NCBI GenBank assembly: GCA_021814355.1
Contig: JAKAIJ010000160.1
Location: forward strand, 1 to 6,075
DNA: 6,075 nucleotides
Reading direction: 5' to 3'
Source: Acidobacteriota bacterium
Lineage (GTDB): Bacteria > Acidobacteriota > UBA4820 > DSQY01
A program made the position numbers and the translations under genes. The notes beneath the pieces are model-generated. The model was not told where the DNA came from, made no database searches, and was given only the letters and a program-made list of their open reading frames with translations. Below are positions 1-6,075 of the stretch, piece by piece; within the stretch, counting starts at the first letter, position 1, and the number at the start of each line of letters is the position of its first letter.

Positions 1-966
1 GCTCCTGACGAACTCGGAGGCGTCGGCCGGCCAGCCCTTGAACAAGGCGCGCCGCACCGCCTCCGCGCCGTCCTTACGCAGAAAGACGCTCGCCACGCGC
101 ACCCAGCCGGGACCGTCCGAGAGCCCTTCCCCCGGAACTGTTTCCGGCAGCGGGGCCACGGGGTTCTCCGCCGAGCCGAGCGGCGTTTCGGCGCTGGCGC
201 GGACCACGGCCGCCCATCCCTCCGGGTTGGCCAGGAAATGTTCCCGGGCGGGGCGGACCCGGTCCGCGAAGCACTCCTCGAGGGCGGCCCGGGCGGACGC
301 CGCCCCCTCCGCGACGAGCGCGCCGAGCCGGGGCACCTTCTGGCGTTCCGCCAGCACCGTCGCCAGTTGTTCCGCCAGGCGGCGCGCCCGGTTGTCGAGC
401 GCCGCGAGGCGGCTCTCGAAGGCCCTACGCACTGGATCGTCGGCCGGCCGCCGGCGCAGATCCGCGAAGAGCGACGCCACGGCCTCGCGACGAACTCGCT
501 CTTGCAGCGGATCCGCCAGGACCTCCGCGTCCATGGGAATGCGGGACTCCAGGGGCCAGGCCCGGCAGACGGAGGCGCAGAAGCCGTGGAAGGTGCCCAC
601 CCGGTAGGCGGTGGGGTTGCACAGCAGTTCCGCCCTCCGGCCGTGGGCCTCCCAGGCGGCCCGGGCGAGCCCGAGCACCTCGCGGCCCCAGTCGTCGTCG
701 GGGCGCGGCGCGTAGCCGGGGTCCGCGGCGCGCCCCAGCCAGAGGCCGATGCGGGCTTTCATTTCCAGGGCCGCCCGGTCGGTGTAGGTCACCGCCAGGA
801 TCTGACCGGGGCGGCAGGGGCCGCCGCCGTAGCCGCCACCCGAGAGCAGCGCCAGGTAGCGGGCGGTGAGCAGGTCGGTTTTCCCCGAGCCCGCGGGGGC
901 TCGCACGAGGACGCTCCGCGTGGGGTCGAGGGCGGCGAGACGGAGGTGCCAGTCGGCGCTTCTCAT
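1..966 (-). CDS. UvrD/AddA-type superfamily 1 DNA helicase, N-terminal part (runs off left edge)
   Basis: This is the first 322 residues of an ATP-dependent DNA helicase; the frame is open to the first base of the window. Seen: the Walker A motif APAGSGKT at residues 23-30 (Lys29), the motif Ia stretch AVTYTDRAALEM at 58-69 (canonical form TFTNKAA), and VGTFHGFC at 123-130, which matches the GTxHSFC motif of UvrD, RecB and AddA helicases. The opening 'DPTRSVLVRAPAGSGKT' is typical of AddA-like proteins paired with an AddB-like nuclease. Family members usually exceed 1,000 residues, so the remaining helicase motifs and any C-terminal nuclease domain lie outside. The ATG overlaps the stop of the upstream nuclease gene as ATGA and is preceded by a purine-rich Shine-Dalgarno run, implying translational coupling. 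Inferred role: the motor subunit that unwinds double-strand ends for resection. AddA-like is preferred over RecB because of the partner; the exact subfamily is unsettled. Confidence 0.93.
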   Translation of the reverse strand, partial: MRSADWHLRLAALDPTRSVLVRAPAGSGKTDLLTARYLALLSGGGYGGGPCRPGQILAVTYTDRAALEMKARIGLWLGRAADPGYAPRPDDDWGREVLGLARAAWEAHGRRAELLCNPTAYRVGTFHGFCASVCRAWPLESRIPMDAEVLADPLQERVRREAVASLFADLRRRPADDPVRRAFESRLAALDNRARRLAEQLATVLAERQKVPRLGALVAEGAASARAALEECFADRVRPAREHFLANPEGWAAVVRASAETPLGSAENPVAPLPETVPGEGLSDGPGWVRVASVFLRKDGAEAVRRALFKGWPADASEFVRS

Positions 967-3737
967 CCCTCCTCCTCTCCCTCCCCGGCCGCATGCCGCG
1001 TGGGATCATCGTAGAACCCGCAGAGCGCCTCCATCTTGCAGCGGACGCAGGGGAGCTTCGAGCGCGACGCCCGCGAAGGGTCGGGGCGCGGGAGGGCCGG
1101 GAAAAGTCCGCGGGCCGCCTCGGAGAGACGTGCCGCGGTGGCCTTCTCCCACTCCGCCACGGTGCCGAGGTCGAAGGGGCGGTTGCGGTAGCGGAAGGGG
1201 GCGATCTCCACCTCCGCCGGGCGGTGGAGCACCACATAGCCGGCGGTGACGGGGCCCTCCCATCTCCGCGATCCGCCCTCCGTCCCCACGAGGCCCGCGG
1301 CCACGGCGGCCGCGTAGGCCGGAAGCTGGGGCTCGAGGTGGTGTTTGACCACGTTCTCCTTGGCCGGGACGGCGCCGGTTTTGTAGTCGAGGACCCACCA
1401 CCCTAGCTCGTCGTGGACGTCCACCCGGTCCACGGTGCCGCGGACCCGGATGGGCGCGCCCTCGAGCGCGAGCCCGGAGAAAGCCGCCTCCAGCCCGCCC
1501 GCGAGAGGCTTCCAACCCTCCCGCCGGTGGACCCGCTCCGCCTCCAGCCACGCCCTCATGACCCCGAGCGTCCCCTCCGCGTCTTCGCCGAGCAGCCGCC
1601 GCCTCTCGGCCCGCCAGTCCGGGGTCGCGGGCTTCGAGGCGAGCGCGCCCTCCACAACGCGCCGCAGGTGGAGCCAGGCGCCGCCCTCGTCGTCGGGCCA
1701 TTCGGGGACCTCTCCCTCGACGCTCGCCAGGAAGGCCTTGACGACGGCGTGGACGAAGATGCCGCGCTCCCTGGGCGCGATGCCGCCGGACGGCGCGGGC
1801 AGGGGGGCGAGCCCCAACACGTCGAAGGCGAAGTAGCTGAAGGGGCACCACAGCAGCGCGCCGAGCCGGGTGACCCGGATTTCCGCCGGAATGGCCGCCG
1901 CCACCGCCGACGGCGGCGGCGGCGCGGCGGCTTCGGGCCGCGCGAGCCCCCGGCTGGCCCCCGCCATCCAGGGCGCCGCCAGCCACGCCCCCCTCTCGCG
2001 GCCCCAGACGTCGAAGACGAAGGGGGCCCGCTCCATCCCCTCGGACCGGCCGGCGCCCCGCCGCCGCTCGAAGCAGTCCTGAAGGAGCGGGCTGGGGAGG
2101 AAGGGATCGCCCCCCGGCGCGGCGAAGGCCCGGCTCCAGGCCACCGCACCCGTGTCCTCGCAGAGGGCCGACAGCGCGCACAGGTCCCTCTCGGCCCGCT
2201 TCCACGACTCCTCGTGGGAGACGCCCGCCACTTCCCGCGCCTCCTCGGCGGTGAGGAGCGGCTCCGAGGGAGGAGGCGCCGGGAGCACCCCGCCGTGGCA
2301 TCCCGCCATCCAGAGCCGGTCGAAGGGGATTCCCGGGGCTTCGGCGGGGCCTACCACCTGGATGCCACCCGATTCGGCTCCCGGCGCCACCACGCGCCGG
2401 TTCTCGCAGGCCGCGCGGAACCAGGCGGCGGTCTCGTCGGCGGAGACGAGGATGTCCCCGGCGAGGCCGCGGAGCGCCTCGGCGGAGCGCGCGAACCCCT
2501 CCCACGCGCTGGCCACCTCGTCGCGCACCGTTTGGCTCACCGCCGCGGGCCGGTGCGGGAAACCGAGCTCGGACCAGAGGGAGTCCAGCTCCTCGATCCA
2601 CCGCCGCAGCGGGCGCCTTCCGGGGAGGGCGAGGCGCCGGAGCCCCGCGTCTAGGCCCCCGCGTAGATGGAGCGCCTGGAGCGCCTCCGCAAGATCCAGC
2701 GTCGGTCCCTCGGTCCAGAGCGCCTCGCGGAGCCGATGCGCCGGGAGGCCGAGCTTGCCCCGATTGACGAAGGGGGAGCAGAGCAGGCTCGCAAGGAGGG
2801 CGGGCGGGTTTTCGGCGCCGCCGAGCCGCAACGGGAGCAGGGCGGTCTGGTAGAGCGGGTGGAGCGGGAGCGGATCGCCCCAGGCGAGATTGTAGCGGGC
2901 CGTCCCCTCCGGCGTTCCCTCGCGCCCGCTCAACTCCTCGAGACAACGGCGCAGGATCGGGAAGTAGGCAGCGTCCAGCGCCACCACGCCGAGGTACGCC
3001 TTGCCCCTCGCGGCCTCCCAGGCCTCCAGCACCTCGTGGCAGACGGCGCGACACTCTTGCTCGGGCGTGGCGTAGACTCGGCACGGCGGTTGCGCCGTCT
3101 CCCGCGAGGCCCGCCACACCTCGAGGGGGATGCCTGCCGCCGCGAAGGCCTCGAAGAACCGGAGATCGGCCGGCTCAAGCTCCTCCCGAATCACGAGAAC
3201 CAGCGCGCGGGGAAGGGCCAGGCGCCCCTCGGCCGCCGCCCGCCGGACCGCGTGAAGCACGCCGTCCCAGCAGCGGTAGCCGTGGTCCCGCACCAGAGAC
3301 TCGAACCGCCGGAACACTCCGCTCCGCCATCCGACGAGCCCCTCGCCCCCCTCGGGTCCGCGTTCCGCCCCCCGCTGACAGAGGCGGTCGTAGGTCCGCT
3401 GGAGCCTGACGTAGAGCGCCGGCGCAAGGGCGAAGCCGGGATTGCCGGGGACCTCCTCGCACGCCTGCGCCCAGAACCGGAGCTGCCCCGCCAGGGGAAG
3501 CGGGGCGCGCGCTTCCCAGAGCGTCGCGTAGAGGGCGCGCACCCAGTGGGTCCAGGCGTAAATGGGCGGAGTCTGCCAGGCGACAGGAGCCTCGCCGCGG
3601 ACGGCGCGCATCCGCCGCTCGTGGCGGTAGCGCTTCGCGAGGCGCGCGGTGGGCGTGAGCACCACGCTTCCGCCCTCCGCCGCCCCCGCCGCGGCGGCTT
3701 GCATTTCCCGCGCCGACCTAAACACCCGGCATTCCAT
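963..3737 (-). CDS. AddB-like PD-(D/E)XK nuclease / inactivated-helicase subunit with Fe-S cysteines
   Basis: A complete 924-residue protein. The N-terminus (VVLTPTARLAKRYRHERRM at about 25-43, then AWQTPPIYAWTHWV) resembles the start of AddB-like 'probable DNA repair' proteins. No Walker A GxGKS/T is visible, so the helicase-like part is probably inactive as an ATPase. The C-terminal third carries a RecB-family nuclease: CPFSYF with Cys631, H663 in RGIFVHAV, DRVD with Asp770 and Asp773, and the catalytic motif LDYKTG with Asp784 and Lys786. A Cys-x2-Cys-x5-Cys cluster follows at 897, 900 and 906. Cys631 plus these three match the four-cysteine iron-sulfur layout of AddB-type nucleases. Known for the family: it acts with an AddA-like helicase in double-strand end resection and recombinational repair. 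Start: ATG with GGGAGGGG six bases upstream, and family-like sequence beginning at once. It is first in an operon with the helicase (4-base overlap) and divergent from the repeat-protein gene. Frame and class are confident; the exact subfamily name is less so. Confidence 0.93.
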   Translation of the reverse strand: MECRVFRSAREMQAAAAGAAEGGSVVLTPTARLAKRYRHERRMRAVRGEAPVAWQTPPIYAWTHWVRALYATLWEARAPLPLAGQLRFWAQACEEVPGNPGFALAPALYVRLQRTYDRLCQRGAERGPEGGEGLVGWRSGVFRRFESLVRDHGYRCWDGVLHAVRRAAAEGRLALPRALVLVIREELEPADLRFFEAFAAAGIPLEVWRASRETAQPPCRVYATPEQECRAVCHEVLEAWEAARGKAYLGVVALDAAYFPILRRCLEELSGREGTPEGTARYNLAWGDPLPLHPLYQTALLPLRLGGAENPPALLASLLCSPFVNRGKLGLPAHRLREALWTEGPTLDLAEALQALHLRGGLDAGLRRLALPGRRPLRRWIEELDSLWSELGFPHRPAAVSQTVRDEVASAWEGFARSAEALRGLAGDILVSADETAAWFRAACENRRVVAPGAESGGIQVVGPAEAPGIPFDRLWMAGCHGGVLPAPPPSEPLLTAEEAREVAGVSHEESWKRAERDLCALSALCEDTGAVAWSRAFAAPGGDPFLPSPLLQDCFERRRGAGRSEGMERAPFVFDVWGRERGAWLAAPWMAGASRGLARPEAAAPPPPSAVAAAIPAEIRVTRLGALLWCPFSYFAFDVLGLAPLPAPSGGIAPRERGIFVHAVVKAFLASVEGEVPEWPDDEGGAWLHLRRVVEGALASKPATPDWRAERRRLLGEDAEGTLGVMRAWLEAERVHRREGWKPLAGGLEAAFSGLALEGAPIRVRGTVDRVDVHDELGWWVLDYKTGAVPAKENVVKHHLEPQLPAYAAAVAAGLVGTEGGSRRWEGPVTAGYVVLHRPAEVEIAPFRYRNRPFDLGTVAEWEKATAARLSEAARGLFPALPRPDPSRASRSKLPCVRCKMEALCGFYDDPTRHAAGEGEEEG
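967..980 (-). promoter_or_regulatory. Ribosome binding site of the helicase gene, inside the nuclease gene
   Basis: Read on the minus strand this is GGAGAGGAGGAGGG directly before the ATG, a long purine run complementary to the anti-Shine-Dalgarno sequence. The same bases encode the acidic C-terminal tail (EGEEEG) of the AddB-like protein. Together with the ATGA overlap, this makes coupled translation of the two subunits likely. Confidence 0.7.
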
Positions 3738-3757
3738 TCCCGTCCCCTCCCGGGAGG
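3738..3757 (-). promoter_or_regulatory. Ribosome binding site of the nuclease gene, within a small palindrome
   Basis: The minus strand reads GGGAGGGGACGGGA immediately before the ATG, with GGGAGGGG six bases from the start codon, which supports this start. Part of it lies in a perfect 12-base palindrome (CCTCCCGGGAGG, 3746-3757). Pairing of that palindrome could partly mask the site, but the stem is too short to claim regulation. Confidence 0.55.
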
Positions 3758-3761
3758 AGTG

Positions 3762-3767
3762 ATTGTA
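3762..3767 (-). promoter_or_regulatory. Candidate -10 box for the nuclease-helicase operon
   Basis: The minus strand reads TACAAT, five of six matches to the sigma-70 consensus TATAAT, in otherwise very GC-rich DNA. Transcription from it would begin around 3754-3756, giving a leader of under 20 bases that still contains the Shine-Dalgarno site. No good -35 hexamer lies 17 bases upstream. A perfect TTGACA on the same strand at 3873-3868 is too far away to pair with it and has only a poor -10 of its own. This is a weak inference from hexamer matches. Confidence 0.3.
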
Positions 3768-3999
3768 TCGCCAATCCGGCGCGCCTCCCTCGCTCCCCGC
3801 ACCGGGCCCGAACCGCGCGAAACACCCACACTCGCCGCGTCCACGCGAGAAACCCTGCCAGGATGGATGTCAACCGGACCTTTCCTCCCTCTCGGAGCGA
3901 CCGGAATTCTCCATTCGTCCCGGCCGAGAATCCGCTGTTCCTGGATTCTCTTGTTCTTTTGCTCCCTGATGTTCTAGCCTGTATTTGGGGAAATATCGA

Positions 4000-5808
4000 A
4001 TGGCACTTGTTCGCAGACGGCGATCCGGCGGGCAGCGGCCCAGGAAGAAATACGCAACCTGGCCGCCGGTGTGGCGGCCATTCCGGCAGGCGAGGACCTT
4101 CGTGCGCGCGCTGGGGCTGCGCAACTGCGAGCAGTGGTCCCAGTACAAGCGCGGCGACCTGAGGTTCACCCACGGACTGAAGCCCGAGGACATCCCTGCC
4201 ACGCCGCGAACCGTCTATTGGGAACATTGGAAAGGGATGGGGGACTGGCTGGGGACCGGCCGAATCGCCAACCAACAGCGCCGCTTCCTCCCCTTCCGCA
4301 AGGCCCGCGCCTTCGTCCGCTCCCTTCGCCTCAAGAACATCGAGCAATGGGAGCGGTGGTATCAGGGATATCTGCTCGAGAAGGGAACCCGGCCGCCCGA
4401 CATCCCCTCCACGCCCGGCCGCACTTACCGCGACCACGGCTGGAAGGGGTACGGCGACTGGCTGGGGACGGGCACGGTGGCCACCAGCCGACGGGTGTAC
4501 CGGCCCTTCAAGGAGGCTCGTGCCTTCGTTCATTCCCTGGGCCTCTCGGGCAAGGCCGCATGGGGAGACTTCTGCTCCGACCGCCGCCGCCTCAAGACCC
4601 GAAAGCCCGCGGATATCCCGACCGATCCCGACACCGTGTACAGGAAGTGGTGGAAAGGTTGGGGAGACTGGCTCGGCACGGGAACCATCGCTCCCAAGAA
4701 CCGACGGTACCAGTCCTTCCAGACCGCCCGGGCATTTGCCAGGTCCCTGCAACTCAAGAGTTCCACCGAATGGCACCGGTGGAGCCGGGGGGCCATGCCC
4801 GAGAAGGGCCTCCGCCCGCAGGACATCCCTTCGGCCCCCTGGCTGGTCTACGCCGGCAAGGGGTGGGCGGGATTCGGCGACTGGCTGGGAACGGGCACGG
4901 TGGCCCCCTTCAACATGCACTTCAGGAGCTTTCGGGACGCGAGGCGGTTCGCACGGTCGCTGGGGCTCCGGAGCCGGGCCGAATGGATGATGTACTGCAA
5001 GGGACAGCTTTCCACCCATTCCCCGAAACCGAGCGACATCCCCGCCAACCCCAACGTCGTCTACCGCGACAGGGGCTGGAAAGGGGCGGGCGACTGGCTT
5101 GGCACGGGCCACCCCGCCCCGGGCAGCATCCAGTGGAGGCCGTTCCGGCAAGCCCGCGCCTTCGCCAAGTCGCTGCGTCTGGAGGGAACGAAACAGTGGA
5201 GGCAGTGGTGCGCCGGCCTCCTCTCCCACCTCCCGCCGCGGCCGAGGGACATCCCGTCCACCCCCAACCTGGCCTACGCCACCCGCGGCTGGACGGACTG
5301 GGGAAACTGGCTCGGCACGGGCGTCATCGCCACTCGGAAACGGAAGTACAAACCCTTCCGGCAAGCGAGGGCCCTGGTGCGTGGATTGGGGCTGCGCAGC
5401 GAGTCGGAGTGGAAGCTGTACGTGAAGGGCGTCCTGCCCGGCAAGCGGAAGCCCGAGGAGATCCCCGCGGCGCCCAATGTGTTGTACCGTAACCAAGGCT
5501 GGATAAGCTGGGGGGACTTCCTCGGGACCGGCAGACCCCTGCGGTACGCCGGCCCCTTCCGCCCCTTCCACGAGGCCCGCGCCTTCGCGATCTCCCTGGG
5601 ACTGAGGGGCCAGAAAGAATGGTCGGCCTACTGCAGCGGGCGCCTCGCGGGTAAGGGCTCCCGGCCGCGGGACATCCCCGCTCACCCGCAGGAGCTCTAC
5701 GCCGGGCAAGGGTGGACCCACTGGGGAGATTTCCTCGGCACCGGTCGCCCCCCGAAGCGGAAGCCGCGCCTCCTGCCGCCCCCCACCCCGCACACCTCGC
5801 GGGCGTAA
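4000..5808 (+). CDS. Standalone eight-unit GDWLGTG repeat protein (phage-integrase-repeat-like), function unknown
   Basis: A 602-residue basic protein made almost wholly of eight tandem 70-71-residue units. It has a short Arg/Lys-rich N-terminus (ALVRRRRSGGQRPRKK) and a Lys/Arg/Pro-rich C-terminal tail. Each unit follows F-x2-ARxF-x-RSLxL, a mid-unit W, P-x-DIP-x2-P, (V/T/A/L)Y, GW, then GD(W/F)LGTG and a basic linker. From memory, this matches the repeat Pfam calls the phage-integrase repeat unit, found beside tyrosine recombinase domains in bacteria and also in algae. Here no recombinase domain is present, nor any other enzyme domain I recognise, so catalysis is not supported. Repeated basic linkers and conserved aromatics make nucleic-acid binding a plausible inference. 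Start: ATG at 4000 with GGGGA eight bases upstream; an in-frame TTG at 3985 would add five residues but has no ribosome site. It is divergent from the nuclease operon and ends 15 bases before the CRISPR trailer. The frame is certain because the repeats are protein-level. Confidence 0.9.
   Translation: MALVRRRRSGGQRPRKKYATWPPVWRPFRQARTFVRALGLRNCEQWSQYKRGDLRFTHGLKPEDIPATPRTVYWEHWKGMGDWLGTGRIANQQRRFLPFRKARAFVRSLRLKNIEQWERWYQGYLLEKGTRPPDIPSTPGRTYRDHGWKGYGDWLGTGTVATSRRVYRPFKEARAFVHSLGLSGKAAWGDFCSDRRRLKTRKPADIPTDPDTVYRKWWKGWGDWLGTGTIAPKNRRYQSFQTARAFARSLQLKSSTEWHRWSRGAMPEKGLRPQDIPSAPWLVYAGKGWAGFGDWLGTGTVAPFNMHFRSFRDARRFARSLGLRSRAEWMMYCKGQLSTHSPKPSDIPANPNVVYRDRGWKGAGDWLGTGHPAPGSIQWRPFRQARAFAKSLRLEGTKQWRQWCAGLLSHLPPRPRDIPSTPNLAYATRGWTDWGNWLGTGVIATRKRKYKPFRQARALVRGLGLRSESEWKLYVKGVLPGKRKPEEIPAAPNVLYRNQGWISWGDFLGTGRPLRYAGPFRPFHEARAFAISLGLRGQKEWSAYCSGRLAGKGSRPRDIPAHPQELYAGQGWTHWGDFLGTGRPPKRKPRLLPPPTPHTSRA
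4081..5775 (+). repeat. Eight tandem protein-level repeats of 70-71 codons
   Basis: Unit starts, each at the Phe of F-x2-AR, are 4081, 4294, 4507, 4717, 4930, 5143, 5356 and 5566. Spacings are 213, 213, 210, 213, 213, 213 and 210 bases. The third and seventh units each lack one residue between the mid-unit Trp and the DIP/EIP motif. Terminal motifs are GDWLGTG in units 1-5, GNWLGTG in unit 6 and GDFLGTG in units 7 and 8. Units 2 and 4 are about half identical by eye. DNA identity is not striking, so the array is old and held by protein-level selection rather than freshly duplicated. Confidence 0.92.
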
Positions 5809-5823
5809 TTCCCGCGCGCTCCC

Positions 5824-5860
5824 CGGCCCGACCTACGCCAGCCCCCGGGCGAGGCACAAC
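5824..5860 (-). repeat. Degenerate terminal CRISPR repeat
   Basis: The last 20 bases (5841-5860) match the intact repeat at 17 of 20 positions, while the first 17 match at only about 5. In the inferred transcription direction this is a repeat with a conserved 5' half and a decayed 3' half, the pattern common for the last repeat of an array. The 33-base gap to the next repeat fits the spacer lengths, which supports it being a true repeat copy. Confidence 0.8.
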
Positions 5861-6075
5861 CGGCGGACGCCGCGGAAGCCACCGCCAGCTCGAGTTTCAA
5901 TCCTCGCCTTGCCCGCGGGCAAGGCGCAACGGCGCGGGTTTCTTGGAACCGACCTCAATGTCTTGTTTCAATCCTCGCCTTGCCCGCGGGCAAGGCGCAA
6001 CGCGCCACGCGAAGTCTACGCGGTAGTCCTGCTCGTCGTTTCAATCCTCGCCTTGCCCGCGGGCAAGGCGCAACC
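5824..6075 (-). CRISPR. CRISPR array, trailer end (continues past right edge)
   Basis: Three identical 37-base repeats lie at 5894-5930, 5965-6001 and 6038-6074, with a degenerate copy at 5824-5860. Complete spacers are 5861-5893 (33 bases), 5931-5964 (34) and 6002-6037 (36), and all differ; base 6075 begins another. On the plus strand each repeat opens GTTTCAATCC and ends GGCGCAAC. Its middle 22 bases are a perfect palindrome with arm CGCCTTGCCCG (5905-5926 in the first copy). The reverse complement ends GGATTGAAAC, the usual 3' end giving an ATTGAAAC crRNA tag in many type I and III systems. With the decayed copy on the left and no room for a leader there, this implies leftward transcription, with leader and any cas genes off the right side. 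The subtype cannot be set without cas genes. Confidence 0.95.

Larger units (their letters stand above)
3738..3999. other. Divergent intergenic region
   Basis: About 260 bases separate the starts of the nuclease gene (leftward) and the repeat-protein gene (rightward), so promoters for both should lie here. The nuclease side is GC-rich with a TACAAT box. The right part, about 3900-4000, is clearly richer in A+T and pyrimidines on the plus strand. It carries ATTCTC at 3906-3911 and 3945-3950 and the inverted copy GAGAAT at 3926-3931. A weak promoter candidate for the plus-strand gene is TTGCTC (3959-3964), 17 bases, then TATTTG (3982-3987). No convincing gene, RNA element or terminator was found in the region. 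Confidence 0.6.

Noticed and set aside
38..1014. Plus-strand frames opposite the helicase gene
   Set aside because: The minus strand carries Walker A, motif Ia and GTFHGFC in one continuous frame to the window edge, so these are shadows.
3906..3950. ATTCTC / GAGAAT / ATTCTC cluster as an operator
   Set aside because: Six-base matches with a 14-base loop are too short and imperfect to call a binding site or hairpin; recorded in the intergenic entry only.
3763..3969. Small plus-strand frame (68 codons) in the divergent intergenic region
   Set aside because: There is no ribosome binding site, the composition is Pro/Ser/Arg-rich and unlike a folded protein, and it occupies the space where two promoters are needed.
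1413..3977. Plus-strand open frames of about 413 and 436 codons opposite the nuclease gene
   Set aside because: They lie wholly or mostly antisense to a gene with clear nuclease motifs. Their products are low-complexity Arg/Pro/Gly-rich sequences with no recognisable domain.
3985..3999. TTG start at 3985 for the repeat-protein gene
   Set aside because: No Shine-Dalgarno sequence precedes it, whereas the ATG at 4000 has GGGGA at a normal distance. The difference is five residues outside the repeats.
3718..5793. Long minus-strand open frame (about 690 codons) opposite the repeat-protein gene
   Set aside because: Its translation shows periodic Pro/Gly/Ala/Arg-rich text that mirrors the repeats on the other strand. 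It overlaps the true start of the nuclease gene and resembles no family; it is a shadow caused by GC-rich third positions.
5805..5830. Intrinsic terminator between the repeat-protein gene and the array
   Set aside because: No GC-rich hairpin followed by a T run is present on either strand in this short gap.

Overview
The window is GC-rich bacterial DNA, roughly two-thirds G+C or more by eye, with densely packed genes and strong G/C bias at third codon positions. This suggests a high-GC proteobacterium or a similar environmental lineage; the sequence alone does not fix the taxon. There are three protein-coding genes and the end of a CRISPR array. No rRNA, tRNA or insertion sequence was seen.

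Left half, minus strand (about 1-3737): a two-gene operon of the AddAB/RecBCD-like DNA end-processing type. The upstream gene (3737 down to 963) encodes a complete 924-residue AddB-like protein with a C-terminal PD-(D/E)XK nuclease domain and four cysteines arranged for an iron-sulfur cluster. It overlaps by 4 bases (ATGA) the start of a UvrD/AddA-type helicase gene, which runs off the left edge after 322 codons. The pair would unwind and resect double-strand ends for recombinational repair and would degrade foreign linear DNA.

Centre (3738-3999): a divergent intergenic region of about 260 bases. It holds a plausible -10 box and ribosome binding site for the nuclease gene and an AT-richer stretch before the plus-strand gene.

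Right half, plus strand (4000-5808): one gene for a basic protein of about 602 residues. It consists almost entirely of eight tandem 70-71-residue units, each ending in GDWLGTG or a close variant. The unit looks like the repeat known from some phage-type integrases, but no recombinase catalytic domain is present. Function is unknown; nucleic-acid binding is a reasonable guess.

Right edge (5824-6075, continuing outside): a CRISPR array with three identical 37-base repeats, a degenerate terminal repeat, and three complete spacers of 33, 34 and 36 bases. Reverse-complemented, the repeat ends in GGATTGAAAC. The degenerate copy lies 15 bases after the stop codon of the repeat-protein gene, so the array is probably transcribed leftward, with its leader and any cas genes beyond the right edge. 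The most unusual element is the eight-unit repeat protein wedged between a recombination nuclease operon and a CRISPR trailer end.
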